DNA of 64,000 nucleotides. Origin: Sphagnum magellanicum (taxonomy: Eukaryota; Streptophyta; Sphagnopsida; Sphagnales; Sphagnaceae). The stretch covers positions 434,001-498,000 of the forward strand of contig CM038915.1 in the NCBI GenBank assembly GCA_021904315.1, read 5' to 3'. The stretch's first letter is position 1, and each line of letters starts with the position of its first letter. Position numbers and translations under genes: made by a program. Positions 48,855 to 59,124 of the stretch are shown piece by piece. Below the pieces are notes generated by a model, which did no database searches, had not been told where the DNA came from, and worked only from the letters and a program-made list of their open reading frames with translations.

Positions 48855-49480
48855 CTTGGAAACATGTCTTGACTTGTCCCATAACAAACGATATGTCCAG
48901 CCTTGTGCAAACCATCGAATGCATCAAACATCCAGTTGTTAACATCCAATTGCTTCTTGAAAAAATATATTTTTCATGTCTTCTTCTTCTTCTAGTGTTA
49001 GTGGGCTTTTTTCTAAATTTTGGGTTTTATTAGTTATATTGATAAGGGTAGCAATAGATTTGCAATTTTCCGTACTAAATTGTTTAAAAATGTGTTTTAT
49101 GTATCTTTATTAACATATGTGAATTTTTCTTGACATATTATTTATAGTTATTTGGATCCCCAAAATGTATGCTAATACATTCATATTTGTCATACTAAAT
49201 TCAGTTTTTAGTTGATCATTTACGGTTAATAATAAACCAATAGGGTCATTGGTGATTAAATTAGTATCATTTAAATATAAAGTTAAAATTATAAACTTTT
49301 CTCCCAAATTTTTTATGTAGATATTAGGATCAACTCCACTATTCTTAAACCCACATCCTAGGTAATCATTAATTTTCTTGTACCATTCACGAGAGTTTTG
49401 TTTTTAAGACCATAAATTGTCTTATGTAGTTTATAAATTAAGTCTTTTTTATTTGGATTTATGTATCCTTCAAGCTGAAA

Positions 49481-49502
49481 CACACACACACACACACACA
49501 CA
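49481..49502. repeat. (CA)n microsatellite
   Basis: Eleven CA dinucleotides in the copia polymerase region. On the minus strand they would encode an artefactual Cys-Val run. Confidence 0.95.
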
Positions 49503-51973
49503 TAGATATGAAGCACTTTTAACATCCATATGAGGGATGGTTAACTTTTTAGTATCACCCAAACTAGTAGGACTATAAGGAATATTATTTTTACAACAAG
49601 AAGATGTATCATTGTAATCTAATCCCTCTATTTGTGAATACCCCTTTACAACAAGCCTAGCTTTAAATCTACCAACTTGACCATTTGAATTAAATTTTAT
49701 CTTGTAAACCCGCTTGCAACATACCATATTTTGGTTTGTAGGCAATTTAGTTTGTGACCAAGTATTATTTTGTATTAAGGATTGGTATTCTTCATCCATT
49801 ATTAGTTTCCATTTATTAGCATCTTCCAAAGCTTCTTTGAAAGTTGTGGGTTCAAATGAATGAAGAAACCCATGTTCGACAAAATCAAGAGAATCAATGA
49901 ACCTTTGTGTATGTTGTCTTTCTTTAGTTGAGCATCAAAGGAAGGGCACTCCCCAATCCATTCTTTCCTCTTCATTTTCACATTCCAGTTCACAATTCGA
50001 TTCAGAATTGGATTCAACCAAATCTTCATTTGGTACAACCCCAACTAGTTGTGGAAGGTTTCAACCTCAAAATCTTCCTCACTTGTAGAAATGTCAATTT
50101 GAGGAAATTTATAATTGTCTTATTCCCAAGATTTTTATACGTTTGGATTTATGGAGACATTATCTCCCATTTCATTTATTTCATGTATTTTGATCATAAC
50201 CAAGAAAGATACATTTTATGCTTTTATTATCCAACTTTTTTCTTTTCTCTTTTGGGATTGACTATGAATTTCACTTCCAAAAACTTTTAGATGGAAAATA
50301 ATGGGCTTTCTACCACTCCAAATTTCTTCAAGAGTTATGTCCCTAATAGGAATGTGGGAATTCTATTTTGAACATATGTGGTAGTGGCTATGGCTTTTGC
50401 CCAAAACATTTTACTACACTAAAAGTTATGCTCCTTGCACTCTCAACTAGAATACAATTCTTTTTCTTAGCAAACCCATTTTGTTGAAGAGTGCAAGAAC
50501 TATGAGTTGCTTTAAAATGCCATTTTCAATATGAAATTGATTAAATTCTCCCCCATTGTCACATCTAAAACATTTCATTTTATGTCTCATTTGAATTTTT
50601 GTCATAACCTTGAATTTTTTAAACACTTCACTCTTTTGTTTCAAAAAACTTACCAAAGTCCATCTTGAGTGATCATCAATAAATGTCACAAAATATCGTG
50701 ATTTTCCTAAAGAATTTGTTTACTTTGAACCATACAAATCCAAATGCACCAAAGTTGTTCTATTTCCCCCTTCAATTGGAAATTTAGTTCTTAATTATTT
50801 TCCTTATAAACAACCATGACATAAATGCATATCAAGTGGATTGGTTTTAATATTGAAACTAAAGGTTTGTCATGCATTAATTTTAATTTTTGAATGCCAA
50901 CATGGCCTAATCTTTTATGCCATAATTCTACTTTAGTCCATTTCTTAAGTGCCACTATAGTTAAAAGATCTATTATGATTGGATCTTTTGTGACATTTCT
51001 AGAAATTCCCAATTTATAAAGGTTTCCTTCTTTTTTGCCAATGACTAAAATTGAATATTTTTCTTTTCCTTAAAGGAGATAGGATTCATAACTAAATTCA
51101 AGTTTGTATCCTACATCAACTATTATTAGCATCAAATTATTTTTAGACCAACGATACAGTATACATTTTCAAGATGTTTTTGAACCATATTCAAGTTCAA
51201 CAACCATTACCCCTTTTTGTGTTGTTTCATAACTATTTTCATGTCCCAAAAATACTTTTTCTTTTGGCCAAAATTCTGAATATGAAATGAACCAATTTTT
51301 GTTTGGTGTCATATGTTGAATTACACTAGAATCAATGTATTACACATTGTTAAGTGTGTATTGGGCTAAAATAACTACTATGAATAATTTATTATTCATT
51401 ACACTATTTATTTGACTAATTTGACTTGCTTCTACTTTGTCAACAAATTTTTTGGTTACATTTTTTAATGTGATGATTGGGTTTCTTACAATAAAACATT
51501 TCCCTTTCTTTGGAACATTGGACATCTCTTTATTATTTTGAGAGTGATTTCTTTTCTTTTTAAGATAACAGTTCTAAACCTTGGATTTTTTACTAGTAAA
51601 CAAAGCTATGGGCTTTCCTGTTCTACGAGTTTTCCTTGATTTGACTTTCTTGTTATTTCTTCTTGTAAGAAGAGCTTAATTACAATTTGTAAAGTGAGCA
51701 CATTTTTCCCACTTAATGACACTACAAGTCCTTCATATGACTCAAGTAATGTGCTTAATATCCACTACATTATCATCATCTGATAATGTTACACCTATGA
51801 TAGCTAATTGTTCAACCATAGAGTTGAAATTATTTACATGTTCAACATCTTCATGTTGTAATTTATTATTATTATTTTTTTGTGGTAACATGCTTGGTTT
51901 CAAATATGCCACAAAGACCATCTCGCATTTTTTTTGGATGTTTTCAAATCACTTATTAAAAGGAGTTGACAAT

Positions 51974-52769
51974 GGATGAAAGCACATTATAGTGACCCCC
52001 TTTGGGGTATCACATACTACTACTTTCCAGGGATGTGCATGTTTGAATGTATCCCACCTCAAACTTTCGAAAGATTTTCACAAGATTTTTGCTCATTATA
52101 TTAGAATATAACTTAGGAAAAAGATTAAAAAAGAAACTATTTCATTTCATTTTATAAAATGGGAGATTGGAATATATTTGTGGAAACAAATGTAATGTAC
52201 ATGTGTACTCAAAAACACAAATATATTCCAAAAAAAATTTAAATGATTATTAATTTTTATGAAAGTTGAAGGTATATTGAATCATGTCATTTCACATAAT
52301 GTTAACCATGTTTGGATACCATGTGATTAATTTGAAATTTTTCAAATGAGTTTTTTCAACAAAGATGCGATAAATGTGTGGTAAATTGAAAATTTGACAA
52401 GTAATCACATTCACATAGAAGATGACAAGCATAATTAGATGGTCCATTTTTAAAATTCCATTAAAATTAATTATTTTAATGACTAATGAAACCCTAAAGT
52501 TAGTGTAATCAAAATAAAACTATGGCCTTATTATACCAATGTATACCATAAATATCCTCATGGATCTTTCAATATTAATAATGAAAGTTATTATTATTTA
52601 AAAATAATATAAATAACATTAATTTTGTAAATTTTATTATTGTAGGGCCCAAAAACCAAAATTGATACCCAAAATTATATATACCATGTTTTTGAAACAA
52701 TTATACAATGTCTTATAATACTAGACCCAAAAGTGCCCCAAAGGGGGTTTCCATAATGTGCTTTCACCC
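51974..52769. mobile_element. Non-autonomous TIR element (family C), copy 2, inserted in copia gag
   Basis: Ends are 'ggatgaaagcacattat' + 'agtgaccccctttgggg' and the inverse 'ccccaaagggggtttcc' + 'ataatgtgctttcaccc', giving TIRs of about 33 bp. The 4-bp direct repeat caat flanks both sides (51970-51973, 52770-52773). The ends match copy 1 at 46209-46830 over the first 17 or so bases. No transposase is present. Gag homology continues on either side. Confidence 0.8.
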
Positions 52770-53021
52770 CAATCTTTTAAATGCAAAAGGATATTGGCCC
52801 TAGCCTTATCATCTCTTATCCCAATCAACTTGAAGTTGGGGTGTGACAAGTTTGGTTTTAGAACCATTTACAATTTTCCACAAACCTTTGTTCAGTAAAA
52901 CATTTGCATCCTAACTCTCCACACATGGAAATTAGTTCCATTGAATTTGTTGATAATTCAAAAGTCCGTGGATTCGGATGCCATAATGGCTTAATGACCT
53001 TCTACATTCACTTTGATAACA

Positions 53022-53270
53022 TGTTGATTAATAAAAGACAACGAAACTATAGACACAAAGCTTAGAGAAAGAGAATATATTCAAAGGTTTTTTAATTATA
53101 AATAGGTACATAACAAAATTGTTTTATATCAAAGAATTGATGTTTTTTCACCAAAGGTATGTCTCTTCCTATAGTGGTGTTAGTCGACAAACTGTCACAA
53201 CTTTATAGTTCTAAACAATATGTCTTTATTCTTAGGTTCTATATTATAGAACTGATAAAATATACTAACA
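53022..53270 (-). repeat. Copia 5' LTR (right)
   Basis: 249 bp, TG...CA, partner of 47240-47490. The TSD ATTGA follows immediately at 53271-53275. Confidence 0.88.
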
Positions 53271-53275
53271 ATTGA

Positions 53276-54712
53276 TAATCCAAGTTTCAGGCTTGACCCA
53301 AAAAGTTGGGTCTTCATTTTATGAAGGTCCCAAGAGCTGGCTGCAAAATCCAATGACAAATTAACACCATGTAGATGGGCACCTCATTTTTGTGCCATTA
53401 GGCTTAAACATTTTATAAGAATTTGTTTGGGCCAATTGTTGGGGACTTGTGTAAAGTGTCCTAAGCCCTTAATTAGGCCCTATTCTAAATGTAGAATAAA
53501 GGAAATGATAGATGAAAAATTTGATATGTTCTAGTTCAACATCCTTAGTCCCCTATGTGGGGGGGGGTCCCAATGTTGGAGGGCTTCCAATTGGAGCTGG
53601 CGGTACTGCATGACCCTCGGCCGTCTGGAGAAGTAAACGTCCAAAGGGATATTTCCGGTCCTGTCATAAAGTGCATGCAATGCTACAGTGTGACTTAGCT
53701 GTTAGTCACTCCTAAACATACGTAATCATGGGCACGAGAGAGTTTGAAAAAGAAACTAAAAAGGTCCCATGCTAATGGAGATGAATTTCATCAAGATTCG
53801 ACAATTTGCGGATAAGCTGGCTTTTCGAGAAAGAGCTGGGGCCAACATGCAAGGATTGAGGGTAAGGAGGACTGAGTTAAAGCCGAATATGGTGCTTTCA
53901 AACAACATGAAGATGGAGATATCATGATCACCTCTACCTAGTCAACCAAACAGAAAAATCGTTACAAATTAGTAAGAATTTGCATCAAGTTGTACAAGAA
54001 GATGGTCCTCATAGATTTCAGGTACCATGTTCCAAGCTAATATTATGGTTCTCAACTACATCTCTGATGATGGCCATCACATCAGCTGATGGAGTGGAAG
54101 GCATCGAGTTTAGAAGCAACTTCAGAATATTCAGAGAAAGCCAGGCCCTAGCGATACAAGAATCTGGTTGAAACACAATATGACAACAACCACACAACCG
54201 AGGCTCTGACCTGCATCCATCCCTTAAAACAAATGATGGCTACAATCCATACCTTCAAACAACTTTCATGGAGGAGTTGCCGTGGCATTTGTCTACCAGC
54301 AGCCACAACCACCGTAACGTAGAGCTGCAAAACAGCTAGTACTATGATTGTAGTCACAAGCCAGGAGGACACCCCACGGCCACCTCCTCGCATTCTCCCA
54401 TCCATCGTTGCCACCATAGCCGAAAATCGTTATACTAGGCTCTGCACAAAATCGACTAAAAATAAAATCACTGAGAGCTAGCAGAAGAGCAGCTTGCAAT
54501 GAACTTCCTCTGACGCTACTTTTGAAATATATGTCAAGGAGATTCTACAAGTCCAAGAAGATATCTTATTTTAGGATGTGGAGGTTGGTGTCTGGGGGAG
54601 TCTTAGACCTTGGTCTGAAAACCGGTATCTATTGACTTATTTGACCGTCTGAACACGGAGTAGAACTGCACTAACAGCCTTTTTTCCCCGTTGGGTACTA
54701 CAGTCAGATAGG
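53276..54712. other. Intergenic; possible small secreted-protein exon
   Basis: Mixed composition. A minus-strand ORF from the ATG at 54417 begins with a Gly/Arg-rich head, then a hydrophobic signal-like segment (SSWLVTTIIVLAVLQLYVTV), then a short tail reaching a possible donor (AAG/GTATGG) near 54253. No partner exon was identified. I do not call a gene. Confidence 0.35.
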
Positions 54713-54778
54713 GTAGCCACATTTTGACCAAAATTTTAGAAACATCGCCAGATCGTTATGCATGGTTCAAATAGGGTA

Positions 54779-54828
<50 letters not shown>

Positions 54829-54935
54829 GGGGGAGGTGGGGAAGGATGTTCAACGAATTTTGCTTTCATATTTAGCAGCTTGTAGCCAGATTTAGGTCAT
54901 CACCATTTGGCTACGTCACAAAATTGACAAGAAAA
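54713..54935. repeat. Repeat family B, copy 2, containing the poly-G run
   Basis: Aligns with 30541-30745: 'gtagccacattttgaccaaaatttt', 'ttcaaataggg', then the G run, 'ctttcatattta', 'cttgtagccagattt', 'atcaccatttggctac' and 'cacaaaattgac'. Confidence 0.55.
54779..54827 (+). repeat. Uninterrupted G homopolymer, 49 bases
   Basis: Forty-nine consecutive G followed by T and further G-rich bases (gggggaggtgggg). The corresponding position in repeat copy 1 has no such run, so it arose by expansion or assembly error inside a repeat. Confidence 0.95.
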
Positions 54936-55802
54936 ACACTGAGCTGCTGCTGTAATATGTAGGTCAACGTTGAGCTCAACTTAACAAGAGCTGAGCTCAC
55001 TGCGCAGAGAGCTTTATTGAACCCTGCTCTAATGACAAGAACCAATGTATATTGACTTGTATGTTCGATTCGACATGTGGGATCAATATTTCAACCTTTG
55101 CACGAGGGAGCAGCTGGACCCTGTCTGGAAATGCTGACTTATTACGGCCAAATTCAATGTAGAGCCCACGAACTGACCCCACTAGAAATGGAACATTCCA
55201 ATTTCCTAATGGCCAACAATTGAAAATTTAGGCCTGTGGGCCTACACTGGAACTCAATAAATACCCCCTAATGATCACAAGTGGACCTAATTTTCTCCAA
55301 ACCGCCTCGTGTGCAGAGTTGCATGGTTTTGTCGTGTTCGCATTAGGGCCCAAGACCCGAAATGTCCTTACTGAACACGGTCTGGCTGAGAGTGCGGCAC
55401 CCTGCAGAAAGCTGCTGCACGGTTCTCCCATGTTTACATTAGGGCCCAAGGCAAGTCTGTTGTTTGACCAGTGGGTGTGTGTGAAATATGTCAACTGGAC
55501 AGATTGGGGGGTGTGGTTTGTTGAAAGGTCTGTAGGGTCCCAGGAATTTGGACTTTCAAGAACCCATTCCATAATATCTTGTCCTTCACCAAATTGGATG
55601 ATCCTTGAAGACAATAAGAAACTTGCAGAATTGTTTCAACATGCAATCCTGCATCGGACATTAGGTATGAAATTTATCCATTGATTTTGTTTATGCTTCT
55701 TGATTCCTTTTTCCACCTATACTAGAAATATACACATATGAGAGCTATGAAATTCCAAGGCTCAACCAAAAGAATGTAGTTTGGGAGATCCCTATCAAAT
55801 AC
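54936..55802. other. Intergenic with a short direct repeat
   Basis: Two copies of an imperfect 36-bp direct repeat end 'attagggcccaag' at about 55354 and 55450, 96 bp apart. The open plus-strand ORF over this region (55271-55684) has no family resemblance. Confidence 0.5.
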
Positions 55803-56051
55803 ACTGGCCGCAATAGCCATGGCAGCTGCTGTCCCTGAACCACTAGCCAGGGCACCATGCCCATGGGACGTTTTAATTTTAATTTTAATTTTGTTAGCCC
55901 CAGGACCATGGTGATGAAACCCACTGCCCTTCATTTATCCTCTCATGCGATGATTTTTTTTAATTAAAAAAAAAAGGTCCCATGGGTGTTGTGGAAGGGT
56001 TCCATGGCTACTGAGGCAGGGACAGCAGCTGCCATGGCTATGGTGGTTAGC
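55803..56051. repeat. Long imperfect inverted repeat (hairpin)
   Basis: A perfect 25-bp arm (55813-55837, starting 'atagccatggcagctgctg') is matched by its complement at 56017-56041. Pairing extends outward to about 55803/56051 with mismatches. Inward, 'ctagccagggcacc' and 'gcccatgggac' pair with the complements of 'gtcccatggg' and 'ggttccatggctac'. The predicted foldback has arms of roughly 70 bp and an AT-rich loop. It may be an inverted-duplication element or small-RNA precursor. Confidence 0.8.
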
Positions 56052-57595
56052 GCATGTAATAGTTATCACCCAAACTATGTTTATTGCTTAATTGCCTTGC
56101 AAAAAGAACTCTAAGAATAGTCATTGAAGAATGTCAAGAGAATATCTATATTTGGAGATATCTATCAGATGCTCAGATTCACATGTATGCATTCTTTTTT
56201 CGTCAAAGATCCTTGTGATATATGGGAAGGGAAAATTGTTGGATGTTAACATAGTTGACTAGAATTTTGTCATATCTTTCAAATACACATTAGGGAATAC
56301 AATTAAGCTTGGCACCATAAAGTGAAACCACAAGTGTCATTCCATGCATGTTGAACTCCAGGGGTGCACAATGCATGAATTAGCTTTTGAACCATGGGTT
56401 GAATTGCAAGGATGGGCCTATCAACCGTAATCAAGAAAATAATACTGGCTGTTTCACATTTGCTAATAGGTTATCAAAAACAACAACAAATGTCAGTTAA
56501 TTAATAAACTAGGGGATTTACTAATTTGGTTAATTAATTTTGAGTTTTTAATTATTTAATTGTTTATTATCTTTGTTCACACATGCCATAAAATAATAGT
56601 AAAGTAACCCAAAAGGGCTATTGCCCTTCAAGGTCATGTCAAAATGGTAACCCTATCCTTTTCTATTTCCCTAGTACCTAAATCTTGTCCTTATCTACCT
56701 TCAAATCTACTAATGAAGCTTCATCGCCAAAAGCTCCAAAGCAAAGAGCTTCATAATCACCATCTATCATGCTTGGCAATTGTCCTAGAAGTGTACCTAT
56801 GTAATGAATGTAAAAAATGGCAATCATTATAGAATTAGGGCGATGTTCTAGAAGTTGTGTAATGCGCTTAGAAGTTGGGTGATGTTCATATCCATTGTAG
56901 TTCTTACACATCCTCAATTACATTCTTGTGCAATTACATTCTTGTTGCAACACCTTTTTCTACATGATTTGTGTCTTTGACATTAACTACATTTGAAATC
57001 TAACATTTCATTTTTTGCAATGTGTCATTTGAGGTTCTTTCTTTTGTCAATTCTCTTTTAGTTGGTTTTGCAAGTGCAAGATTGGATCCAACATAACAAC
57101 TCCATGGCTCGGCATCTTTTGTAGATGTGATCTAGATTTTCCCTTTGAATCAATGCACAAAAATTTGATTCTTCATTTGTTTTAAATGTTTTGTGTTTAT
57201 GAACTCTTATGGAGCTAAGAGCTTGGCAATTGGGTTAAAATATCATCACATGGGCCAATCATTATGACCAATCAATTAAACCAAATCATACTTTAAAAAC
57301 ATATTTAACCTTAAAGAGGGTGTTGTATTGCTTGTTTATTAGTGCACCCTTGTGCTGTTAACTTCAATGTGATCATTTTCAAAGCTCTAGAGGATACAAC
57401 TTTTGAGACACCTCTTCAAAACTCTAAGAAGCATGACTTTTCAAAAAAAGTTAATTATGAAAAAAAAATTATTGTCCCTAGTGTGAACTCAAATATCATT
57501 AGCCTCAAATCTTAAGATTGGGATGTGAGAAGACAAATGGAAGGATTAACAAATGAAAAAGCAAATTTAAGTTGGTCAATGGGAGATTTGGCATG
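56052..57595. other. AT-rich intergenic, nothing recognised
   Basis: Short ORFs only, including a minus-strand one at 56678-56917 that I cannot assign. Confidence 0.5.
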
Positions 57596-57599
57596 CATT

Positions 57600-57755
57600 T
57601 ACTCATGTGACATGAAAATGCATTGATTGGTTGAGATAGTTAAATGGGAGAATGACCATTGGATGGGTAAGAGAAGATTCTCCATCCATCTCCCCCATGA
57701 CATGATGAAGAAGGAACTCATGTGACAAGAAAAGGCATTGATTGGTTGAAAAAAA
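57600..57755. repeat. Short direct repeat pair
   Basis: 'actcatgtgaca.gaaaa.gcattgattggttga' occurs at about 57600 and about 57717 in the same orientation. Confidence 0.8.
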
Positions 57756-58000
57756 AAAATCATAATTTTTAAATAATTTAAAGACGAAAAAAATTCCAAA
57801 ATTCAATCAGTTTTGTTCCATTGGTTAGAAAATTATGAAACAACCACATGCACACTAGCTTTCTAACAATGCCAAAAATAAATAAATAAATAAATAAAAA
57901 TAAAGAAGTCCATTAATGTAAACTATAATATGTGAGCCAAAGGGTAGCATATTTGTATTTTTTTATTTTGGGGAGTGTCTAGTGTTTTGAAAAAATTGGT

Positions 58001-58245
58001 AGATAGGCAAATCAAAATTGTTTCTTCAAAAAAAAATTTAAAAAAACCTTGGGTGAACCCCTAAATAATTTGTGGAAACAATAATAGGTACTCCAAAAAG
58101 TAGGCTGATATTTTTGCATTATCACTTGATAGACATTGGTGATGGGCCAATCACAGTGGTTTCTTCAACATTTTTTTTTAAAAGAAAATTTGGGTGCACC
58201 CCCATAAATAATTCATCAAAGCAACAAAAGGTACCCAAAAAAAAA
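58001..58245. repeat. Two-copy direct repeat next to the U6 copy
   Basis: 58001-58099 and 58141-58240 share 'caaatca.a.tggtttcttcaa', 'ttgggtg.accc', 'taaataatt', 'caa.aataggta' and 'ccaaaaa'. The second copy ends at the 3' end of the U6 sequence. Confidence 0.7.
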
Positions 58246-58251
58246 CATTAA

Positions 58252-58301
58252 AAATTTTGGACCATTTCTCAATCTGTGCGTGTCATCCTTGCTCAGGGGC
58301 C

Positions 58302-58333
<32 letters not shown>

Positions 58334-58353
58334 TCAGATGTCTCCGAAGAGAA
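58252..58353 (-). ncRNA. U6 spliceosomal snRNA copy, probably a pseudogene
   Basis: The minus strand contains the U6 core almost intact: CTTCGGAGACATC, GATAAAATTGGAACGATACA, the ACAGAG box, the AGC-bearing 'gattagcatggcccctg', and 'gcaaggatgacacgcaca' to 'gagaaatggtcc'. Length is about 102 nt, the normal size. The 5' stem has lost its first G, there are several single changes (CATCTG, GAGCAAGG), and I find no upstream TATA or plant USE at the usual spacing. T-rich DNA follows the 3' end. Retrocopied or dead U6 is the most likely reading. Confidence 0.85.
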
Positions 58354-59124
58354 AATTGCCAACCATGCTGCAACTCTTTGTCAAGCGCAAACAGCTTCTT
58401 GATCATAAACAAACTGGTATAATTCTCTGTCAAATGTTAAGCTTGGTTATGATATAGATCAATGTGTAACTAACTAGTGATCAATTATGAAATTGAGTTC
58501 TGGAAATGCATCAGCTTTCTAATCATCATCTTTAACCACAAGCTTTGGAATCTTCACAACAAGAAATCTGATACAATTGGCCACACTCTGTATTGTCTTA
58601 CCATTTGGGCATCATGAAATTGAATCCCTTAGGGTAAGGGCTTAGGGTTTGAGGTCTATCTCGGGCAATATAAATCAAGGAGCAGGTTGTGTAAATGGCT
58701 GTACCCTTTATGACAGGTTCAAACAAAATCATGAGAAATGAGAGAATGGCACAACATGGTTAGTACTTTGAATGCAAGATGAATTTTCCAGTTCCCAGTT
58801 CTAGCCAACAATTTGAATCCCAAATGTTACATGGATGTGAACTCTCTTTCAGCTATGCAGAGGCAACAACAAAGAATAGGTTAATGGAGACACAGATCTT
58901 AACTATTGGATCAAAAGAGGAAGAAGGGAAAGGAAGAGCAAACACCCATGGGTTCAAAGGAGGAAGAAGAGAAAGTGATCCAGAACTTCATCAATACTGG
59001 TTGGTTTATAGCAGAAACAAAACATTGCTCATGAAACTCAAAATAAAAAATAGTAAATCCATAATTCCTTAAAGGGTTTTTTCTAGCTGACCTGATCTAT
59101 AATCTACTGAGAAAACATGCTTAC
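58354..59124. other. Intergenic / 3' flank of the DUF2921 gene
   Basis: No gene recognised. The plus-strand ORF at 58779-59072 is of arbitrary composition and probably overlaps the 3' UTR of the minus-strand gene. Confidence 0.5.

Larger units (their letters stand above)
47240..53270 (-). mobile_element. Ty1/copia LTR retrotransposon, decayed, with nested insertions
   Basis: LTRs at 47240-47490 and 53022-53270 both start TGTTGA and end ACA, and a perfect 5-bp TSD ATTGA flanks the element (47235-47239 and 53271-53275). Coding is minus strand, so the 5' LTR is on the right. The bases inside it (53008-53021, minus strand TGTTATCAAAG) resemble an initiator-Met primer site TGGTATCAGAG. Domains run right to left. 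Gag lies at about 51720-52860. The GAG-pre-integrase motif LWHKRLGHVG lies at about 50920. Integrase TFIDDHSRW and CDNGGEF lie at 50520-50690. Reverse transcriptase lies at 49470-49829 and 49110-49307, where the catalytic box reads YLND. RNase H/connection KKIFRYLRG lies just left of 48078. Many stops; inactive. Confidence 0.92.

Noticed and set aside
49470-49500. Alternating Cys-Val tail on the copia polymerase ORF
   Set aside because: Produced by the CA microsatellite and not a protein motif.
55271-55684. Plus-strand ORF of 137 codons with two GPK-containing segments
   Set aside because: The repeat in the protein merely reflects the short DNA direct repeat; no known family, and the opposite strand is also open.
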